DNA from: an uncultured Capnocytophaga sp.
GTDB lineage: Bacteria > Bacteroidota > Bacteroidia > Flavobacteriales > Flavobacteriaceae
Assembly: GCF_937936315.1 (NCBI RefSeq)
Contig: NZ_CALGWU010000024.1
Location: forward strand, 62,001-126,000
Direction: 5' to 3'
DNA: 64,000 nucleotides
In this document: positions 32,946-42,436 of the stretch, piece after piece
Numbering within the stretch: position 1 is the stretch's first letter
Layout: each line of letters opens with the position of its first letter
Position numbers and translations under genes: made by a program
The notes under the pieces: generated by a model
What the model saw: the letters and a program-made list of their open reading frames with translations, nothing else
Told to the model about the DNA's origin: nothing
Databases searched by the model: none

Positions 32946-34739
32946 ATGACTGCCCACCCACAACATCTTCTCAAACGCCTTTTAATTTGGCGTGTAAAAC
33001 ATATTTCCGATAGGCATTTTATCCTCATTCTCAGCGGGGTAATAGGTATTGCTACAGGCTTAGCGGCTTTGGCAATGCGCTCGTTCACACACCTTATTCA
33101 GTGGCTGTTAGACGGCAAACTCGCACAAACAATTACCTACGGATTTTACTTTATCCTCCCGATGTTGGGTTTTGCCATTGTCTATTTAGTAAAAAAATAC
33201 GTAATACGTCACGATGTAAATCACGGAATTCCCTCAATTCTCTATGCAGTAGCGCATCAAAAAGGGATAATGAAGCGTTTTCAGGCGTATGGGAGTATTC
33301 TCACAGCACCTATCACTATTGGTTTTGGGGGTTCGGTAGGGCTCGAAGGACCTATGGTAGTAACAGGAGCAGGCATTAGTTCTAATATCTGTAGATTTTT
33401 TCACATCAACCAGTCAAACCGAATGTTGCTTTTAGCGTGTGCCTGTGCAGCGGCTTTGGCAGCTATCTTCAAAGTGCCTATTGCAGCCATATTGTTTGCT
33501 ATCGAGGTTTTTGGCTTGGATTTAACGCTTTCATCGCTCATTCCGCTGTTTATCGCTTCTCTCTGCGGGGTATTCACCTCTTATTTTTTCTTTGGCAGTG
33601 AAGTGCTAATCCCAATGACGATCACACGCGCTTTTTCATTGCAAGGCATTCCGTTTTACATTCTTTTAGGGGTCGTAGGCGGACTGATGTCGGCTTATTT
33701 TACCTATATTTATGAGAAAATCAATGCTTTTTTCAAAAAACTATCTTCTCCTTGGCTGCGAATTGTGGTAGGTGGAGCTCTTTTGGGGTTGCTTATCTAC
33801 ATAATGCCACCGCTTTACGGCGAAGGACACGAGATTATCAATCATTTGAAAGAAGGTCACCCCGAATTATCACTGAGTAGCAATATTTTCGGTTGGGATT
33901 TATCCAATGCGTGGGTGATTATCCTACTTTTGGCGGGACTTACCTTTGCCAAAGTCGTTGCTACCTCACTCACCTTTGGGGCAGGAGGCGTTGGGGGAAT
34001 CTTTTCGCCTATGTTGTTTATGGGCGGAGTGATGGGCAACTGCTTAGCACGGATTATCAACGAATTTCCTATCTTGGGCTACAAAGCGGCTTTGCCTAAC
34101 TTCACTTTGGTGGGAATGACTGCCCTGATGACGGGTGTATTGCACGCACCCCTTACAGCCGTTTTTCTCATTGCCGAAGTAACTGGAGGTTATTCGCTAT
34201 TAGTCCCCGCGATGCTCACCGCTGCGGTATCGTTTTCGGTAGCCAAATATTTCAATAAATATTCTATTTACACAATGGAATTAGGCAGAAAAGGAGAGCT
34301 CATCTCCCAAAATAAAGACCAATCTATACTCACTCTAATGGACTTCGACCAAGTAGTGGAACACAATTTCACCCCCGTATATACCGATATGAAACTCCGC
34401 GAGGTAGTGTACAATGCGGTGCGCGAATCAAACCGCAACATCTATCCTGTACTCGACCGCGAAACAGGTACACTACAAGGCGTAATCCTGCTCGACGACA
34501 TTCGGCACTTAATTTTCGAAACCGATTATTACGACAAGATTCCTGCCGTAGAACTAATGCAAAAACCACCTGCCATCATAGAAATGGGCAAGGACAAAAT
34601 GAGCACTGTAATGGATAAGTTTCAACACACCGGTGCGTGGAATCTACCTGTAGTAAAGAACGGCAAGTACGAAGGCTTTGTTTCCAAATCAAAATTACTG
34701 AGCATCTATAGGCGAAAATTAATCTACTTCACCCAATAA
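32946..34739 (+). CDS. ClC-family chloride channel or antiporter with C-terminal CBS pair
   Basis: 597 residues. The membrane part (to about residue 425) has ClC signatures: GGSVGLEGPMVVTGAG, with the gating glutamate in GLEGP, and FGAGGVGGIFSPMLFMGG. Two CBS domains follow (about residues 455-595), as in many bacterial and all eukaryotic ClC proteins, suggesting nucleotide control. Whether it exchanges Cl- for H+ or is a channel is not settled by sequence. Confidence 0.93.
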   Translation: MTAHPQHLLKRLLIWRVKHISDRHFILILSGVIGIATGLAALAMRSFTHLIQWLLDGKLAQTITYGFYFILPMLGFAIVYLVKKYVIRHDVNHGIPSILYAVAHQKGIMKRFQAYGSILTAPITIGFGGSVGLEGPMVVTGAGISSNICRFFHINQSNRMLLLACACAAALAAIFKVPIAAILFAIEVFGLDLTLSSLIPLFIASLCGVFTSYFFFGSEVLIPMTITRAFSLQGIPFYILLGVVGGLMSAYFTYIYEKINAFFKKLSSPWLRIVVGGALLGLLIYIMPPLYGEGHEIINHLKEGHPELSLSSNIFGWDLSNAWVIILLLAGLTFAKVVATSLTFGAGGVGGIFSPMLFMGGVMGNCLARIINEFPILGYKAALPNFTLVGMTALMTGVLHAPLTAVFLIAEVTGGYSLLVPAMLTAAVSFSVAKYFNKYSIYTMELGRKGELISQNKDQSILTLMDFDQVVEHNFTPVYTDMKLREVVYNAVRESNRNIYPVLDRETGTLQGVILLDDIRHLIFETDYYDKIPAVELMQKPPAIIEMGKDKMSTVMDKFQHTGAWNLPVVKNGKYEGFVSKSKLLSIYRRKLIYFTQ

Positions 34740-34742
34740 ACA

Positions 34743-34772
34743 TTGCTTTTTCAAAATAATTGTATAACTTTG
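34743..34772 (+). promoter_or_regulatory. Bacteroidota promoter of the AAA ATPase-RloB operon
   Basis: TTG at 34743-34745, 19 bases, then TAACTTTG at 34765-34772, 27 bases before the ATG at 34800. Confidence 0.75.
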
Positions 34773-34799
34773 CGATTTTAGAATATCAGTTATAAAAAA

Positions 34800-36044
34800 A
34801 TGATTGTAAATTTCAGTATACAGAACTTTGGTTCTATAAAAGATAAGCAAACGCTGTCGTTTGAAGCCGATGCCTCTCAGCATTTAGAAGATACTTATGT
34901 AGTGCATACAGCAGGTAAACGATTGTTGAAGTTAGCGCTTATCTATGGCGCCAATGCTTCAGGGAAAACAACAGTCCTTAAAGCCCTTGATTTTTTAAGA
35001 GATTTGGTGGTAAACCCTAAGGAGAAAAAGACACATATTTTGCATTTTGACCCTTTTTTGTTTGATGCTCAAACCCCTCTGCAACCTACCCAGCTCTCTA
35101 TAGAATTTGTACACGAGGAAGTTTGCTATCAGTATGAAGTAGCTTTCACTCACCAAGCAGTCATTTCAGAAGCCTTATATATAGATACTTTTGAGAGAGT
35201 ACTAGTATACAGTCGTACTACTGATATAGCGGAACAACTCACCAAAATTAGCTTTGGCGATAAGATAATCCTTGATAAGAATGCCCAACAAGTATTGGAA
35301 CTCAATACCTTGTGGAATAATACCGTATTGGGAGGTTTTTTAAAGACAAACATCAATCTTGAAGAATTTAGACGAGTAGCCGATTGGTTTGGGAATTATT
35401 TAAAATCTATTGTAGCACCTCAAACAAGGATAGACACTCTTATTACAAATAAAATAAAGATAAAAGAAATAGATAAAATAGATGTAATAGGGATACTTAG
35501 AAAGGCTGATTTCAATATATCTGACATTGTCATAAAAAATAATCCTGAAGATGATATATCAGACATTTTTGATGCTTTCAAAGGTAGAATGGAATATGTA
35601 AAAGTACCTATTGTTCAACATACTATTAACAATACTCATTATAATCTGTCAATGGATAAAGAATCCGAAGGCACTAAACGCTTTTATGGTTTTGCAGGGC
35701 TTTTGGCACTCCTTATCAAAACACCAACTATTTTCCCTATTGATGAATTAGAAAGCTCCCTACACCCCGACCTTTATACCCATTTCTTGCTTTCATTCTT
35801 GCAGAACGCTCAGCACTCGCAACTCATCGCTACTACCCATAACCGCGAGCTTTTAGGCGATACCGATATTTTTAGAAATGATGTAATATGGTTTACTGAT
35901 AAAGGCGAAGATTGTGCAACAGAACTCTATTCTTTAGCCGATTTTGACACTTCTGCTATAAAGAACATACTCAATGCTTACAAAATAGGAAAATTCAGTG
36001 GGATACCCCGTTTGTCTGACACTTTTATCAATTTGGAACAATGA
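34800..36044 (+). CDS. AAA/ABC-type ATPase, RloA-like, probable defence component
   Basis: 414 residues. Walker A is GANASGKT (50-57), the ABC-type signature is SEGTKRF (289-295), Walker B is IFPIDELE (311-318) followed by SSLHP, and a switch histidine is in ATTHNRELL. This is the AAA_15/SMC-like ATPase found with OLD, RloB, PARIS and similar anti-phage nucleases. The last four bases overlap the RloB-like gene (ATGA), so translation is coupled. Target and trigger are unknown. Confidence 0.85.
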   Translation: MIVNFSIQNFGSIKDKQTLSFEADASQHLEDTYVVHTAGKRLLKLALIYGANASGKTTVLKALDFLRDLVVNPKEKKTHILHFDPFLFDAQTPLQPTQLSIEFVHEEVCYQYEVAFTHQAVISEALYIDTFERVLVYSRTTDIAEQLTKISFGDKIILDKNAQQVLELNTLWNNTVLGGFLKTNINLEEFRRVADWFGNYLKSIVAPQTRIDTLITNKIKIKEIDKIDVIGILRKADFNISDIVIKNNPEDDISDIFDAFKGRMEYVKVPIVQHTINNTHYNLSMDKESEGTKRFYGFAGLLALLIKTPTIFPIDELESSLHPDLYTHFLLSFLQNAQHSQLIATTHNRELLGDTDIFRNDVIWFTDKGEDCATELYSLADFDTSAIKNILNAYKIGKFSGIPRLSDTFINLEQ

Positions 36045-36652
36045 GAAAAGGAAGAAACATACCCACCAAGCAATCCTTTGCTGTAGTAGTAGATGGCGAA
36101 ACCGAATATTGGTATTTGCAAATGCTTAAACACAATGAACCTAATATCCTTTTCAGTATAACACCTAAGATTCTACAGAAAAAGAATATCGACCAGCAAT
36201 ATGAATTAGTTACAGAATTATCAGAAGAGGAATATGACAAAGTTTTTTGGATAGTTGATTTAGATGTCTTACTAAAAGAAGAGCGAGAAAAGAAAAATAG
36301 CACCTCATCTCTACGACAATTTTTAAACTATTACAAGAGTCTTTCAAAGCAAAACAAAGTAGTAGTGATAGTGAATAATCCTTGTTTGGAATATTGGTTT
36401 TTATTGCATTATAAAAAGACTAACAAAGTGTTCACCTCTTGTGCTGATGCTGAAAAGCAAGTAAGCCAACACTTGCAAGGCTATGAGAAAACAGAAAAAT
36501 TCTTTAAGAAAGATAATGATATTTACAAACAACTAAATCCGTATCTTCAAACAGCTAAAAAAAATGCTACTGCTTTAGGAAGTTTTGATACTTATAATCA
36601 TTCAAAAGCAATGTGCGAAATGCCTTTGCTATTTAACACCTTACAACTATGA
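36041..36652 (+). CDS. RloB-like protein, probable TOPRIM-type nuclease partner
   Basis: 203 residues. The start (FAVVVDGETEYWYLQMLK) has the glutamate-containing GETE motif of RloB, and DKVFWIVDLDVLLKEE gives the acidic DxD strand expected in a TOPRIM-like metal site. NNPCLEYWFLLHYKKT is another RloB hallmark. RloB genes occur with restriction-modification and tRNA-cleaving systems and with an AAA ATPase, as here. It overlaps genes on both sides by four bases. The nuclease activity is inferred. Confidence 0.85.
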   Translation: MRKGRNIPTKQSFAVVVDGETEYWYLQMLKHNEPNILFSITPKILQKKNIDQQYELVTELSEEEYDKVFWIVDLDVLLKEEREKKNSTSSLRQFLNYYKSLSKQNKVVVIVNNPCLEYWFLLHYKKTNKVFTSCADAEKQVSQHLQGYEKTEKFFKKDNDIYKQLNPYLQTAKKNATALGSFDTYNHSKAMCEMPLLFNTLQL

Positions 36653-37464
36653 ACCCAGAAATTGTACAAAAATTCTCAGATAAGTTTCTCCCCGAAGAAA
36701 AGGAAATCATAGCCCTTATCGAAAGACCTACTAATGGAGCAAGTTATTATAACGGAGCTTGGGTGCCTTCTAACGACCCTTTAGCTTACATAGATGTAGA
36801 AACAGGAGAACTTTTTTATAAAAACACTCGCATAGAATGGCTCGTTGAAAAAGATTGGAAACATTTCTTTCAGGCACAAAAGGCATTTCGCCTAAAAGTA
36901 CGCTCTATAAAACCCGAAAACGCTTCTAAAGTTTTCCAACACACATTTATGTTGGTCGAAATAGTAGAGGAGAATGTAACAGAACCTCGTTTTGAGGCTA
37001 TTTTAGAAGAATATAATACCGAAGTAACCTATGAAGACGATGATTTTTCGCTGGAGTTGAACAAAATATACGGCAGTTTCGAAGGAGGAATGTATTATGA
37101 AGAGGAAGAAGATGGGCTTTCACTAAATGTTCATACCGATGATATTGAAAAACTAAAAGAACTCCTAAACCTTTTTAGGCAAACAGCCCTTGCCAACTTC
37201 AAAGCGTGGATAGAACATCTCAAAACCTTTGCAGCCGAAAAACTTACTGATTTAGCCAACGAATGGCAAAAAGAAGAAGATGCCAATGCTCCTGAGATTA
37301 CTCCTAAGCACTTTGCTGAGCGTATGAGTATAACAGAGTTAGTTCTCTTTGCTGATGAGCGTTTCTGTATCTATTTTGACGACGACGATATGTTCTGGGG
37401 GCACGCCATTACCGTATATGGCAACCTCAACGGCGAGCTAAAAGAGGCTACTATCGAGGGGTAG
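36649..37464 (+). CDS. DUF2262-domain protein, third gene of the RloA-RloB operon
   Basis: 271 residues, acidic, cytosolic. The C-terminal part (ITELVLFADERFCIYFDDDD, then MFWGHAITVYGNL) matches DUF2262. The N-terminal part (about 1-110) holds a DVETGELFYKNTRIEWLVEKD segment often found ahead of DUF2262. The start overlaps the RloB stop by four bases. It may be an accessory or inhibitor of the ATPase-nuclease pair, or an unrelated immunity-type protein; the overlap favours a joint role. Confidence 0.7.
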   Translation: MNPEIVQKFSDKFLPEEKEIIALIERPTNGASYYNGAWVPSNDPLAYIDVETGELFYKNTRIEWLVEKDWKHFFQAQKAFRLKVRSIKPENASKVFQHTFMLVEIVEENVTEPRFEAILEEYNTEVTYEDDDFSLELNKIYGSFEGGMYYEEEEDGLSLNVHTDDIEKLKELLNLFRQTALANFKAWIEHLKTFAAEKLTDLANEWQKEEDANAPEITPKHFAERMSITELVLFADERFCIYFDDDDMFWGHAITVYGNLNGELKEATIEG

Positions 37465-37489
37465 AATGATAAACAAAGAAATAAACCCT

Positions 37490-37769
37490 ATGAACTCACA
37501 GTTTCTCATATACCAAAACCAAGAAGGAGAACTATACAGAAACTCAGTTGTTGCAAAATTTGCAACAACTGCCACCGATGGTAAAAACTATCAGGTAGAA
37601 TATTACAATCTTGATGTGATCATCTCAGTAGGTTATCGAGTAAAATCAGAACAAGTCCATAGAAAAATCAGCTCAAGAGTATGAAAAATACCAAACTAAG
37701 CAACGCCAAATAGAACGTGAAAACAGCCTTAAAGAATTGGAGGACGACCTCAAACAATTAACAAATTAA
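37490..37769 (+). pseudogene. RhuM-family virulence/Fic-associated protein, decayed remnant
   Basis: MNSQFLIYQNQEGELYRNSV is followed by VAKFATTATDGKNYQVEYYN and LDVIISVGYRVKS, the core of RhuM proteins, but the DNA-binding part between is missing. After a frameshift the C-terminal end (QEYEKYQTKQRQIERENSLK) follows and stops at 37767. Two internal deletions and a frameshift leave under a third of the usual length. RhuM genes often sit in restriction or defence islands. Confidence 0.7.
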
Positions 37770-37796
37770 TCCTTTTCTTCCTTAATCTAAAAAACA

Positions 37797-39767
37797 GTGA
37801 TTTCAAAAAATACCATAGATAAAGTATACGACCAAATGCGGGTGGAGGAAGTCATTGGCGACTTCGTCCAACTCAAGCGCGCAGGGTCTAATTACAAAGG
37901 ATTGAGTCCGTTCTCTAACGAGCGGACGCCCAGCTTTATGGTTTCGCCCGTAAAGCAAATATGGAAAGACTTCAGTAGTGGCAAAGGCGGGAATGCTATT
38001 GCCTTCCTGATGGAACACGAGCACTTCACTTACCCCGAAGCCATTCGTTATTTGGCTAAAAAATACCATATCGACATTGAGGAAACCGAGCAATCTACTG
38101 AAGAAAAAGCACAAGCCGATGAGCGCGAGAGCCTCTATATCGTCTCAGAATACGCCCAACAATATTTTCAGGACACCCTTTTCAATACCGAAGCCGGCAA
38201 AGCTATCGGTATGACCTATTTCAAAGAGCGCGGTTTTACTGAGGAAACCATCCAAAAATTCCGCTTAGGCTTCTCCCCCGATGAGTGGACAGCCTTCACC
38301 GATAACGCTCTTGCCAAAGGCTATCAGTTAGAATTCTTAGAAAAAACCGGACTCACCATCGTCAATGGCGACCGTAAGTTCGACCGCTTCAAAGGGCGCG
38401 TGATGTTCCCCATTCACTCTATGAGCGGACGCGTATTAGGCTTCGGGGGGCGTATCCTCACCAACGACAAGAAACAAGCCAAATACCTCAACTCTCCCGA
38501 AAGCGAGATTTACCACAAGAGCAAAGTGCTGTATGGCATTTTCTTTGCCAAACAAGCCATTGCGAAAGCTGATAACTGCTATCTGGTAGAAGGCTATACC
38601 GATGTGATTCAGATGCATCAAAAAGGCATCGAAAATGTGGTAGCTTCCAGCGGAACAGCCCTTACGCAAGACCAAATCCGTCTCATTCACCGCCTTACCC
38701 CCAACATCACAGTGCTGTACGATGGCGATGCTGCAGGCTTACGGGCTTCTATTCGCGGGGTCGACCTCATCTTGGAACAGGGTATGAATGTGAAGGTCTG
38801 CACCTTCCCCGATGGCGATGACCCCGATAGCTTTGCACGCAAAACCGCCTACGAAGACCTTGTGCTATACCTCGAAAACAACGCTACCGATTTCATTCGC
38901 TTCAAAGCCTCCCTCCTAATGCAAGAGGCACAGAACGACCCTATCAAAAAAGCCGAAACCATACGCGATATGGTAGAGAGCATCTCCAAAATTCCCGACC
39001 TTATCAAGCGGGAAGTATATGTACGTGAGTGCGCTAGCATTATGGACATCTCGGAACAGGTGCTCTTCTCTACTTTGGCGCAAATTCTCAAAAAGGACTT
39101 TTATGAGGGGCAAAAAGTAGAGCGCAAGCAAAAAGCGGCGATGCAGGTAGTGCAAACGCCAGAAGAAACCCAAAAACGCACCGTAAACCGCTTAGAAGTC
39201 TTGGAGTACGACCTCATCAAAAACCTTTTGCTCTACGGTAATAGAGAATGCGTATTCACCGATACCATACTCGTGGAAGAGGAAGACGGCAGCCTTAAAG
39301 AGGAGCAAGTACAGCAAACACTGAAAATTTACGAAAAAATATTCCTCGAACTCCAAGAAGACGAAATAGAGCTCGCCAACCCCGATTTCAAACAAATCTA
39401 CGAACTGCTGATGGGCAAACTCAGCGAAAACCCTAATTATGACGTCAATCGCATCGCCAACGAGTTGCCTATAGAACTAAGTGAAAAAGTATCGGGGATG
39501 TTGTTAGACGACGAAAACAATCAGCTACACGATTGGAGCAAACGCGACATCGTCCCCAAAGCAAAAGACGCTCATCTTGAAACTATTGTAGGCGATATCA
39601 TTCTCAATATTAGGAGTTTGTTAGTACACCACCTCATCCAAAGTCTTACACAGCAAATGGCGCAAGCTAACGAAGAAGAAAAGAAAGAACTTTTAGAGAA
39701 CGTAATGAACTACATCCAGTTGCAAAAACTCTTAGCCAAACGCCTCAATATCGTAGTAAATTATTAA
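37797..39767 (+). CDS. dnaG: DNA primase, zinc-binding residues replaced
   Basis: 656 residues from a GTG start (MISKNTIDKVYDQMRVEEVI). The TOPRIM domain is clear: NCYLVEGYTDVIQMHQKG and TVLYDGDAAGLRASIRGVDL. DnaG makes RNA primers at the replication fork and binds DnaB by its helical C-terminus. The N-terminal domain keeps the fold (NYKGLSPFSNERTPSFMV) but the C-H-C-C zinc ligands read S37, S40, D58, S61. The Cys-less form appears usual in flavobacteria. The start lies 27 bases after the RhuM remnant. Confidence 0.96.
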   Translation: MISKNTIDKVYDQMRVEEVIGDFVQLKRAGSNYKGLSPFSNERTPSFMVSPVKQIWKDFSSGKGGNAIAFLMEHEHFTYPEAIRYLAKKYHIDIEETEQSTEEKAQADERESLYIVSEYAQQYFQDTLFNTEAGKAIGMTYFKERGFTEETIQKFRLGFSPDEWTAFTDNALAKGYQLEFLEKTGLTIVNGDRKFDRFKGRVMFPIHSMSGRVLGFGGRILTNDKKQAKYLNSPESEIYHKSKVLYGIFFAKQAIAKADNCYLVEGYTDVIQMHQKGIENVVASSGTALTQDQIRLIHRLTPNITVLYDGDAAGLRASIRGVDLILEQGMNVKVCTFPDGDDPDSFARKTAYEDLVLYLENNATDFIRFKASLLMQEAQNDPIKKAETIRDMVESISKIPDLIKREVYVRECASIMDISEQVLFSTLAQILKKDFYEGQKVERKQKAAMQVVQTPEETQKRTVNRLEVLEYDLIKNLLLYGNRECVFTDTILVEEEDGSLKEEQVQQTLKIYEKIFLELQEDEIELANPDFKQIYELLMGKLSENPNYDVNRIANELPIELSEKVSGMLLDDENNQLHDWSKRDIVPKAKDAHLETIVGDIILNIRSLLVHHLIQSLTQQMAQANEEEKKELLENVMNYIQLQKLLAKRLNIVVNY

Positions 39768-39909
39768 TCATTTTTAATGAGTTTGAGACTCTCTTACCTC
39801 CTATCTCTTACCTCTTACCTAAATATCGCCAGCTTTTTTCTTAGAAAAATATCACTTTGGAACGATTTTAGCTACACATTTTTGCGAAAAGCAGAAAATT
39901 ATCTTTTTT

Positions 39910-40899
39910 ATGAAACGCCTATTATTCTTTAGCGTATTGAGCGCTCTCCTTTTTGCAGCTTGCAACGATACTAACAATGACAAAAACAACACCTATTTGC
40001 CCCCTTCAGTAGGTCCTATCAACAGCGTAGCTGTGGTGATTGACAACGACTTATGGGAAGGCACTGTAGGCGACACCATTCGCCGTTACTTTGCAGCACC
40101 TATAGACGGGCTACCTACCGAAGAACCTACTTTCACCCTTCACCAAGTACCCCCTCAAGTGTTTGAAGGCAATACACGCAACAGTAGAAACGTACTGATT
40201 GTAAACCGTGACAACGAGAAAAAAGCTTTCGTAAAAGAAAACCTCTTTGCCAAACCACAAGTAGTGTGTATTGTACAAGGAAAACAAAACCGCGACATCG
40301 CTTGCAAGGTAGAAGAATACCACAAAGAATTAGTAAACGAGTTTAGAAACAACGAAATGGCCGAAACTCGCCGCCGTTTTGCTAATGCCCTTAGCAAAGA
40401 CAAGCAAGTTGAAGAAACTTTAGGCGTTAAATTCACTATGCCTGCTGTGTACGGCGTAAAAAAATATGGCGACAACTTCTTCTGGATTGAACGTAATATC
40501 AAAGGCGGTAAAGCGAGCATCATTCTCTATGAAATGCCCCTTGGCAGTATCCCTACCGATGAGGAAGGACGCGCCAAAGCCATTGTGAAAATGCGTGATT
40601 CTATAGGCGAAAAATATATCCCAGGACCCGAAAAAGGTATGTATATGGTTACCGAAACCTACCTTGCTCCTAGCATCAGCGAAGTGACAATAAAAGGACA
40701 TAAAGCTATTGAAAGCAAAGGTTTATGGGAAGTAAAAGGATTTGCCCTTGGAGGTCCCTACATCAACTACATCATTGAAGATAAAGCCCATAACCGACTT
40801 CTAGTAGCCGAAGGTTTCCTATATGCTCCAGGAGTCGCCAAACGCGATATGCTCTTTGAACTGGAAACGATTATCAAATCAATTGAATTTACTCGTTAG
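39910..40899 (+). CDS. DUF4837 family lipoprotein
   Basis: 329 residues with lipobox LLFAAC (cysteine at residue 18). The mature part opens GPINSVAVVIDNDLWEGTVGD, typical of DUF4837, a family restricted to Bacteroidota; ending KRDMLFELETIIKSIEF also fits. Function is not known. It stands alone between dnaG and the ankyrin gene. Confidence 0.9.
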   Translation: MKRLLFFSVLSALLFAACNDTNNDKNNTYLPPSVGPINSVAVVIDNDLWEGTVGDTIRRYFAAPIDGLPTEEPTFTLHQVPPQVFEGNTRNSRNVLIVNRDNEKKAFVKENLFAKPQVVCIVQGKQNRDIACKVEEYHKELVNEFRNNEMAETRRRFANALSKDKQVEETLGVKFTMPAVYGVKKYGDNFFWIERNIKGGKASIILYEMPLGSIPTDEEGRAKAIVKMRDSIGEKYIPGPEKGMYMVTETYLAPSISEVTIKGHKAIESKGLWEVKGFALGGPYINYIIEDKAHNRLLVAEGFLYAPGVAKRDMLFELETIIKSIEFTR

Positions 40900-40908
40900 T
40901 AACTAACT

Positions 40909-42057
40909 ATGAAACACTTTACAGAACGTTACTCCCGCGAACAATTTCAAACTAAAAGTGACATCCTAAGCACTTATCACTCATTAGATAGAAAAATTAA
41001 TTACTCCCCTTATCTTTTGAGAAGCCTAAATGATTTTCAAAAAGCTTACTTCTTTGCAAAATTTGATAAAAAAGAACTCCCTACAGAACTTTGTGTACGT
41101 AGCGCAAAGTTTAACTTCGCTTTACAAGTATGGGAAGTAGCCCAAAAACTCACTCAGCAATGGTACCCTTTCCATCTCAATCATGAATGGGTAAAAACTA
41201 AAGACCCTCTAAAAAAATTAGTTTTTACCCACAACAAAAGAGCTGAAGCTGAAAACTATTTTAAAGAAATGCTCATCGCCCTATGCGACAGCCCGCTAAT
41301 CATATCTTCTGAAAGCATTCATTTCTCCCAAAATAACGAGACCTTACAACTGAACGCTTGTGTAAATGAACCCGAAATCAACAACAACATTATAAATAAA
41401 ATTGCTGACCAATATCGAAACAACAAAACATCTTACTTCTTCAATCAATATAACTGTAGGTTTTCTTATGATGAGATAAAAGACTTTTTTGTATATTGCG
41501 ATACCGAACTTTTAACTCTCCTCTACGCCAAAGAAACAACCCCTACCCTCACAAAAGAAGAAAATAAACTCTTTAATGCTGTAGATAATTTTGATTGGAA
41601 AAATATTGAAAAAACAGTCTCCGAAGGAACAAACATCAACTGCATCAACCACTTAGGATGTACTCCCTTTACCCAATTATTCGATTCTGCTACTTGCAAA
41701 ATAGCCGAAAACACACCCAACGCTAATGAAGATCTAATTGTACAGCAAACTATCTCTTTAGCCGACAAAATGCTTTCATTAGGTGCTGATATCAACTTCT
41801 TTGGTTATGATGGCATCAATGCGCTACAAGTTACCTCATATACTCACAACCCTAAACTGATGAAATATCTACTCAGTAAAGGCGCTAATCCCAATATCAA
41901 TTATTTCTTAGAAGATGGTGACTACTCCATTATTTCCTCAGCGTTAGACAATATCCTAAGTGACTATGGCATTGAAATAAACGAAGATGAAAAAACAAAT
42001 TTAGACGCTTGTAAAAGTTTGCTAATAGACGCAGGAGCTATTCGCGAAAAAAACTAA
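40909..42057 (+). CDS. Ankyrin-repeat protein
   Basis: 382 residues without a signal peptide. The N-terminal 200 residues show no known domain. The C-terminal part has three to four ankyrin repeats (LFNAVDNFDWKNIEKTVSEG, INCINHLGCTPFTQLF, LSLGADINFFGYDGINALQV, LLSKGANPNIN). Ankyrin proteins mediate protein contacts, and in bacteria some act as toxin immunity factors. It begins nine bases after the DUF4837 gene. Confidence 0.8.
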   Translation: MKHFTERYSREQFQTKSDILSTYHSLDRKINYSPYLLRSLNDFQKAYFFAKFDKKELPTELCVRSAKFNFALQVWEVAQKLTQQWYPFHLNHEWVKTKDPLKKLVFTHNKRAEAENYFKEMLIALCDSPLIISSESIHFSQNNETLQLNACVNEPEINNNIINKIADQYRNNKTSYFFNQYNCRFSYDEIKDFFVYCDTELLTLLYAKETTPTLTKEENKLFNAVDNFDWKNIEKTVSEGTNINCINHLGCTPFTQLFDSATCKIAENTPNANEDLIVQQTISLADKMLSLGADINFFGYDGINALQVTSYTHNPKLMKYLLSKGANPNINYFLEDGDYSIISSALDNILSDYGIEINEDEKTNLDACKSLLIDAGAIREKN

Positions 42058-42089
42058 ATTCTAAAATCCAAAAATTTCTTCATTATTCA

Positions 42090-42119
42090 TTGTTAATTAT
42101 TAATTGTTTTATACCTTTG
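42090..42119 (+). promoter_or_regulatory. Bacteroidota promoter of tatA
   Basis: TTG at 42090-42092, 19 bases, then TACCTTTG at 42112-42119; the ATG is at 42191. Confidence 0.7.
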
Positions 42120-42190
42120 CACCACAAACAAGTAATAGCTAATAGGTAACACTTTACCTCTTATCTCTTACCTCTTAACTAATAGAAATT

Positions 42191-42391
42191 ATGCTAAGTA
42201 TATTTTTAGGAATGATAGGAACCGGTCAAATCCTTATCATTGTAGCTATTGTATTATTGCTCTTCGGAGGCAAAAAAATCCCTGAACTAATGCGCGGTTT
42301 GGGCAGTGGCATTCGCGAGTTCAAAGACGCCGCTAAAGACCCCAACGAAAAGAAACCCGAAACTAACAACTCTGAAAAATCAGAAAATTAG
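42191..42391 (+). CDS. tatA: Twin-arginine translocase subunit TatA/E
   Basis: 66 residues: one membrane helix (about 9-25), then the FGGKKIPELMRGLGSGIREF amphipathic helix of TatA/E, and a short charged tail. TatA forms the pore that carries folded Tat substrates over the inner membrane. It is distant from tatC in this window. Confidence 0.93.
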   Translation: MLSIFLGMIGTGQILIIVAIVLLLFGGKKIPELMRGLGSGIREFKDAAKDPNEKKPETNNSEKSEN

Positions 42392-42436
42392 TAAATTTGC
42401 TAATCGGCAAATTGACAAATCAAAGAAATTAACACT

